DNA of 64,000 nucleotides from Odiellus spinosus (taxonomy: Eukaryota > Arthropoda > Arachnida > Opiliones > Phalangiidae), in the NCBI GenBank assembly GCA_963920705.1, contig CAWUCO010000001.1, forward strand, positions 2,193,982 to 2,257,981, written 5' to 3'. The notes below the pieces were generated by a model, which had not been told where the DNA came from, searched no databases, and saw nothing but the letters and a program-made list of their open reading frames with translations. How positions within the stretch are numbered: position 1 is the stretch's first letter; each line of letters begins with the position of its first letter. Below are positions 58,580 through 64,000 of this stretch, one piece after another. The position numbers and the translations under genes are program-made.

Positions 58580-61500
58580 TGAAACAAAACATTTGATTTT
58601 TAAGCGATTTAGACAAAATTAAAACCTATCGAAAGAGAAAATATTGGACTATCTAAAAAACAAGAGTTTTGGAAAATCCGTTGAAAAACATGGAAAATAT
58701 GGCCAATTGAAAAAACATCTAATGTCAAAAAGCGAATTTTTAAAATCTGAAATTTGACTATTTTGATATTGTATGATTTCTTGAATTGGCCATATTTTTC
58801 TTGTTTTTCAACGGATTTTTGAAAACTCTTATTATTTAGACTATCCATTAATTGCTCTTTCGAATGACTTTGGTTTTATCTAAATTGCCAAAACGTGACA
58901 AATATGAAATTGGTTAAAATTAAGCAAAAACGCTTAAAAATCCAAGATTATTGGATTCAAATTGACACAAAACATTTTATTTTTTAGCGATTTAGACAAA
59001 ATTAACACCACTCGAAAGACCAAATATTTGTCTATCTAAAAAACAAGAGTTTTGGAAAATCCGTTGAAAAACATGGAAAATATAGTCAATTTAAAAAACA
59101 TCTAATATCAAAAAGCGAATTTTTAAAATCTGAAATTTGACTATTTTGATATTGTATGATTTCTTGAATTGGCCATATTTTTCTTGTTTTTCAACGGATT
59201 TTTGAAAACTCTTATTATTTAGACTATCCATTAATTGCTCTTTCGAATGACTTTGGTTTTGTCTAAATTGCCAAAACGTGACAAATATGAAATTGGTTAA
59301 AATTAAGCAAAAACGCTTAAAAATCCAAGATTATTGGATTCAAATTAACACAAAACATTTGATTTTTAAGCGATTATACAAAATTAACACCACTCGAAAG
59401 ATCAAATATTTGTCTATCTAAAAAACAAGAGTTTTGGAAAATCCGTTGAAAAACATGGAAAATATAGTCAATTCAAAAAACATCTTATATCAAAAAGCGA
59501 ATTTTTAAAATCTGAAATTTGACTATTTTGATATTGTATGATTTCTTGAATTGGCCATATTTTTCTTGTTTTTCAACGGATTTTTGAAAACTCTTATTAT
59601 TTAGACTATCCATTAAATTCTCTTTCGAATGACTTTGGTTTTGTCTAAATTGTCAAAACGTGACAAATATGAAATTGGTTAAAATTAAGCAAAAACGCTT
59701 AAAAATCCAAGATTATTGGATTCAAATTGACACAAAACATTTGATTTTTAAGCGATTTAGACAAAATTAACACCACTCGAAAGACCAAATATTTGTCTAT
59801 CTAAAAAACAAGAGTTTTTGGAAAATCCGTTGAAAAACATGGAAAATATAGTCAATTTAAAAAACATCTAATATCAAAAAGCGAATTTTTAAAATCTGAA
59901 ATTTGACTATTTTGATATTGTATGATTTCTTGAATTGGCCATATTTTTCTTGTTTTTCAACGGATTTTTGAAAACTCTTATTATTTAGACTATCCATTAA
60001 TTGCTCTTTCGAATGACTTTGGTTTTATCTAAATTGCCAAAACGTGACAAATATGAAATTGGTTAAAATTAAGCAAAAACGCTTAAAAATCCAAGATTAT
60101 TGGATTCAAATTGAAACAAAACATTTGATTTTTAAGCGATTTAGACAATATTAAAACCTATCGAAAGAGAAAATATTGGACTATCTAAAAAACAAGAGTT
60201 TTGGAAAATCCGTTGAAAAACATGGAAAATATGGCCAATTGAAAAAACATCTAATGTCAAAAAGCGAATTTTTAAAATCTGAAATTTGACTATTTTGATA
60301 TTGTATGATTTCTTGAATTGGCCATATTTTTCTTGTTTTTCAACGGATTTTTGAAAACTCTTATTATTTAGACTATCCATTAATTGCTCTTTCGAATGAC
60401 TTTGGTTTTATCTAAATTGCCAAAACGTGACAAATATGAAATTGGTTAAAATTAAGCAAAAACGCTTAAAAATCCAAGATTATTGGATTCAAATTGACAC
60501 AAAACATTTTATTTTTTAGCGATTTAGACAAAATTAACACCACTCGAAAGACCAAATATTTGTCTATCTAAAAAACAAGAGTTTTGGAAAATCCGTTGAA
60601 AAACATGGAAAATATAGTCAATTTAAAAAACATCTAATATCAAAAAGCGAATTTTTAAAATCTGAAATTTGACTATTTTGATATTGTATGATTTCTTGAA
60701 TTGGCCATATTTTTCTTGTTTTTCAACGGATTTTTGAAAACTCTTATTATTTAGACTATCCATTAATTGCTCTTTCGAATGACTTTGGTTTTGTCTAAAT
60801 TGCCAAAACGTGACAAATATGAAATTGGTTAAAATTAAGCAAAAACGCTTAAAAATCCAAGATTATTGGATTCAAATTGACACAAAACATTTGATTTTTA
60901 AGCGATTATACAAAATTAACACCACTCGAAAGATCAAATATTTGTCTATCTAAAAAACAAGAGTTTTGGAAAATCCGTTGAAAAACATGGAAAATATAGT
61001 CAATTCAAAAAACATCTTATATCAAAAAGCGAATTTTTAAAATCTGAAATTTGACTATTTTGATATTGTATGATTTCTTGAATTGGCCATATTTTTCTTG
61101 TTTTTCAACGGATTTTTGAAAACTCTTATTATTTAGACTATCCATTAAATTCTCTTTCGAATGACTTTGGTTTTGTCTAAATTGTCAAAACGTGACAAAT
61201 ATGAAATTGGTTAAAATTAAGCAAAAACGCTTAAAAATCCAAGATTATTGGATTCAAATTGACACAAAACATTTGATTTTTAAGCGATTTAGACAAAATT
61301 AACACCACTCGAAAGACCAAATATTTGTCTATCTAAAAAACAAGAGTTTTTGGAAAATCCGTTGAAAAACATGGAAAATATAGTCAATTTAAAAAACATC
61401 TAATATCAAAAAGCGAATTTTTAAAATCTGAAATTTGACTATTTTGACATTGTATGATTTCTTGAATTGGCCATATTTGTCTTGTTTTTCAACGGATTTT

Positions 61501-63840
61501 TGAAAACTCTTATTATTTAGACTATCCCTTAATTTCTCTTTCGAATGACTTTGGTTTTGTCTAAATTGTCAAAACGTGACAAATATGAAATTGGTTAAAA
61601 TTAAGCAAAAACGCTTAAAAATCCAAGATTATTGGATTCAAATTGAAACAAAACATTTGATTTTTAAGCGATTTAGACAAAATTAAAACCTATCGAAAGA
61701 GAAAATATTGGACTATCTAAAAAACAAGAGTTTTGGAAAATCCGTTGAAAAACATGGAAAATATGGCCAATTGAAAAAACATCTAATGTCAAAAAGCGAA
61801 TTTTTAAAATCTGAAATTTGACTATTTTGATATTGTATGATTTCTTGAATTGGCCATATTTTTCTTGTTTTTCAACGGATTTTTGAAAACTCTTATTATT
61901 TAGACTATCCATTAATTGCTCTTTCGAATGACTTTGGTTTTATCTAAATTGCCAAAACGTGACAAATATAAAATTGGTTAAAATTAAGCAAAAACGCTTA
62001 AAAATCCAAGATTATTGGATTCAAATTGACACAAAACATTTTATTTTTTAGCGATTTAGACAAAATTAACACCACTCGAAAGACCAAATATTTGTCTATC
62101 TAAAAAACAAGAGTTTTGGAAAATCCGTTGAAAAACATGGAAAATATAGTCAATTTAAAAAACATCTAATATCAAAAAGCGAATTTTTAAAATCTGAAAT
62201 TTGACTATTTTGATATTGTATGATTTCTTGAATTGGCCATATTTTTCTTGTTTTTCAACGGATTTTTGAAAACTCTTATTATTTAGACTATCCATTAAAT
62301 TCTCTTTCGAATGACTTTGGTTTTGTCTAAATTGTCAAAACGTGACAAATATGAAATTGGTTAAAATTAAGCAAAAACGCTTAAAAATCCAAGATTATTG
62401 GATTCAAATTGACACAAAACATTTGATTTTTAAGCGATTTAGACAAAATTAACACCACTCGAAAGACCAAATATTTGTCTATCTAAAAAACAAGAGTTTT
62501 GGAAAATCCGTTGAAAAACATGGAAAATATAGTCAATTTAAAAAACATCTAATATCAAAAAGCGAATTTTTAAAATCTGAAATTTGACTATTTTGACATT
62601 GTATGATTTCTTGAATTGGCCATATTTGTCTTGTTTTTCAACGGATTTTTGAAAACTCTTATTATTTAGACTATACATTAATTTCTCTTTCGAATGACTT
62701 TGGTTTTGTCTAAATTGTCAAAACGTGACAAATATGAAATTGGTTAAAATTAAGCAAAAACGCTTAAAAATCCAAGATTATTGGATTCAAATTGACACAA
62801 AACATTTGATTTTTAAGCGATTTAGACAAAATTAAAACCTATCGAAAGAGCAAATATTGGACTATCTAAAAAACAAGAGTTTTGGAAAATCCGTTGAAAA
62901 ACATGGAAAATATAGTCAATTCAAAAAACATCTTATATCAAAAAGCGAATTTTTAAAATCTGAAATTTGACTATTTTGATATTGTATGATTTCTTGAATT
63001 GGCCATATTTTTCTTGTTTTTCAACGGATTTTTGAAAACTCTTATTATTTAGACTATCCATTAATTTCTCTTTCGAATGACTTTGGTTTTGTCTAAATTG
63101 TCAAAACGTGACAAATATGAAATTGGTTAAAATTAAGCAAAAACGCTTAAAAATCCAAGATTATTGGATTCAAATTGACACAAAACATTTGATTTTTAAG
63201 CGATTTAGACAAAATTAAAACCTATCGAAAGAGCAAATATTGGACTATCTAAAAAACAAGAGTTTTGGAAAATCTGTTGAAAAACATGGAAAATATGGCC
63301 AATTGAAAAAACCTCTAATATCAAAAAGCGAATTTTTAAAATCTGAAATTTGACTATTTTGACATTGTATGATTTCTTGAATTGGCCATATTTGTCTTGT
63401 TTTTCAACGGATTTTTGAAAACTCTTATTATTTAGACTATCCATTAATTTCTCTTTCGAATGACTTTGGTTTTGTCTAAATTGTCAAAACGTGACAAATA
63501 TGAAATTGGTTAAAATTAAGCAAAAACGCTTAAAAATCCAAGATTATTGGATTCAAATTGAAACAAAACATTTGATTTTTAAGCGATTTAGACAATATTA
63601 AAACCTATCGAAAGAGAAAATATTGGACTATCTAAAAAACAAGAGTTTTGGAAAATCCGTTGAAAAACATGGAAAATATGGCCAATTGAAAAAACATCTA
63701 ATGTCAAAAAGCGAATTTTTAAAATCTGAAATTTGACTATTTTGATATTGTATGATTTCTTGAATTGGCCATATTTTTCTTGTTTTTCAACGGATTTTTG
63801 AAAACTCTTATTATTTAGACTATCCATTAATTGCTCTTTC
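58580..63840. repeat. local higher-order repeat, 1532 bp (4-mer) x3+
   Basis: 58609/60141/61673 are spaced 1532 bp, with the private variant GAAACAAAACATTTG at 58581, 60113 and 61645. It recurs at 63559, 1914 bp on, so the last interval gained one monomer. Confidence 0.75.
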
Positions 63841-64000
63841 GAATGACTTTGGTTTTATCTAAATTGCCAAAACGTGACAAATATGAAATTGGTTAAAATT
63901 AAGCAAAAACGCTTAAAAATCCAAGATTATTGGATTCAAATTGACACAAAACATTTTATTTTTTAGCGATTTAGACAAAATTAACACCACTCGAAAGACC

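Larger units (their letters stand above)
29172..64000. repeat. 383-bp palindromic satellite array, ~91 monomers
   Basis: Uninterrupted head-to-tail array that continues past the window. The period is 383 bp (e.g. landmarks at 34162/34545, 36077/36460/36843, 38375/38758/39141). Monomers are AT-rich and about 90-99 percent alike. Two main subtypes differ at the start of the left arm (ACCTATCGAAAG versus CACCACTCGAAAG) and often alternate. Each monomer is an imperfect inverted repeat: e.g. 34548-34668 and 34697-34816 are reverse complements at roughly 80 percent, around a loop of about 28 bases. A 79-residue minus-strand frame (MDSLNNKSFQKSVEK...) is open in many copies as a consequence of repetition. 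No transposon insertion is seen inside the array. Confidence 0.95.

Noticed and set aside
29257-63827. Dozens of near-identical 79-residue minus-strand open frames
   Set aside because: They recur with the satellite period, share its variants and have no promoter or domain; they are a by-product of repetition rather than a gene family.

Overview
The window looks like an AT-rich arthropod (probably insect) genome. Reasons: P-like, Tc1/mariner-like, Copia, RNase H-bearing LINE and Polinton remains lie side by side; GT..AG introns occur; and a long 383-bp satellite fills the right half. I see no clear intact conserved host gene and cannot name the species.

Layout. 1-2.4 kb is mostly empty, with one weak receptor-like fragment. 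2.4-8.7 kb is a nest: a broken THAP-domain gene (2511-3260), a fossil Copia pol (about 3541-7010) split by an inverted-duplicate Tc1/mariner-like transposon (about 4885-6695), then the 3' part of a P-like THAP transposase (7820-8660). The THAP part and the P-like part may be one old element opened by the Copia insertion. 9212-11743 is a 2.5-kb palindrome with two smaller palindromes in its spacer. 12247-13255 (minus) is the 3' end of a LINE with an A-rich tail. 13.28-13.56 kb holds two short tandem repeats, and 13907-16354 is an apparently perfect 1224-bp tandem duplication.

16.3-29.17 kb is densely packed and virus-like. Its firm core (20.3-29.17 kb) is a fossil Polinton/Maverick: protein-primed DNA polymerase B, packaging ATPase, a basic core-like protein, a proline-rich protein, a membrane protein, an adenain-like protease and the C-terminal part of a retroviral-type integrase. 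No capsid gene was recognised. Between polymerase and ATPase sit two cargo genes of special interest: a single-BIR (IAP-like) protein and a 64-residue protein closely resembling the catalytic-core region of PPP1R15/GADD34/CReP (KVTF plus W...RF..RI). Together they suggest a host-response countermeasure cassette (cell death plus translation arrest). The left flank (16.6-18.7 kb) has two related zinc-ribbon proteins on opposite strands and a gene whose apparent intron contains an antisense gene.

29.17-64 kb is an uninterrupted satellite of about 91 monomers of 383 bp that starts right where the integrase is cut off and runs out of the window. Each monomer is itself an imperfect inverted repeat (arms about 120 bp), and the array shows several local higher-order repeats of different multiplicity (730, 1149, 1531, 1912 and 2297 bp). 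The many 79-residue open frames there are repeat copies, not a gene family.
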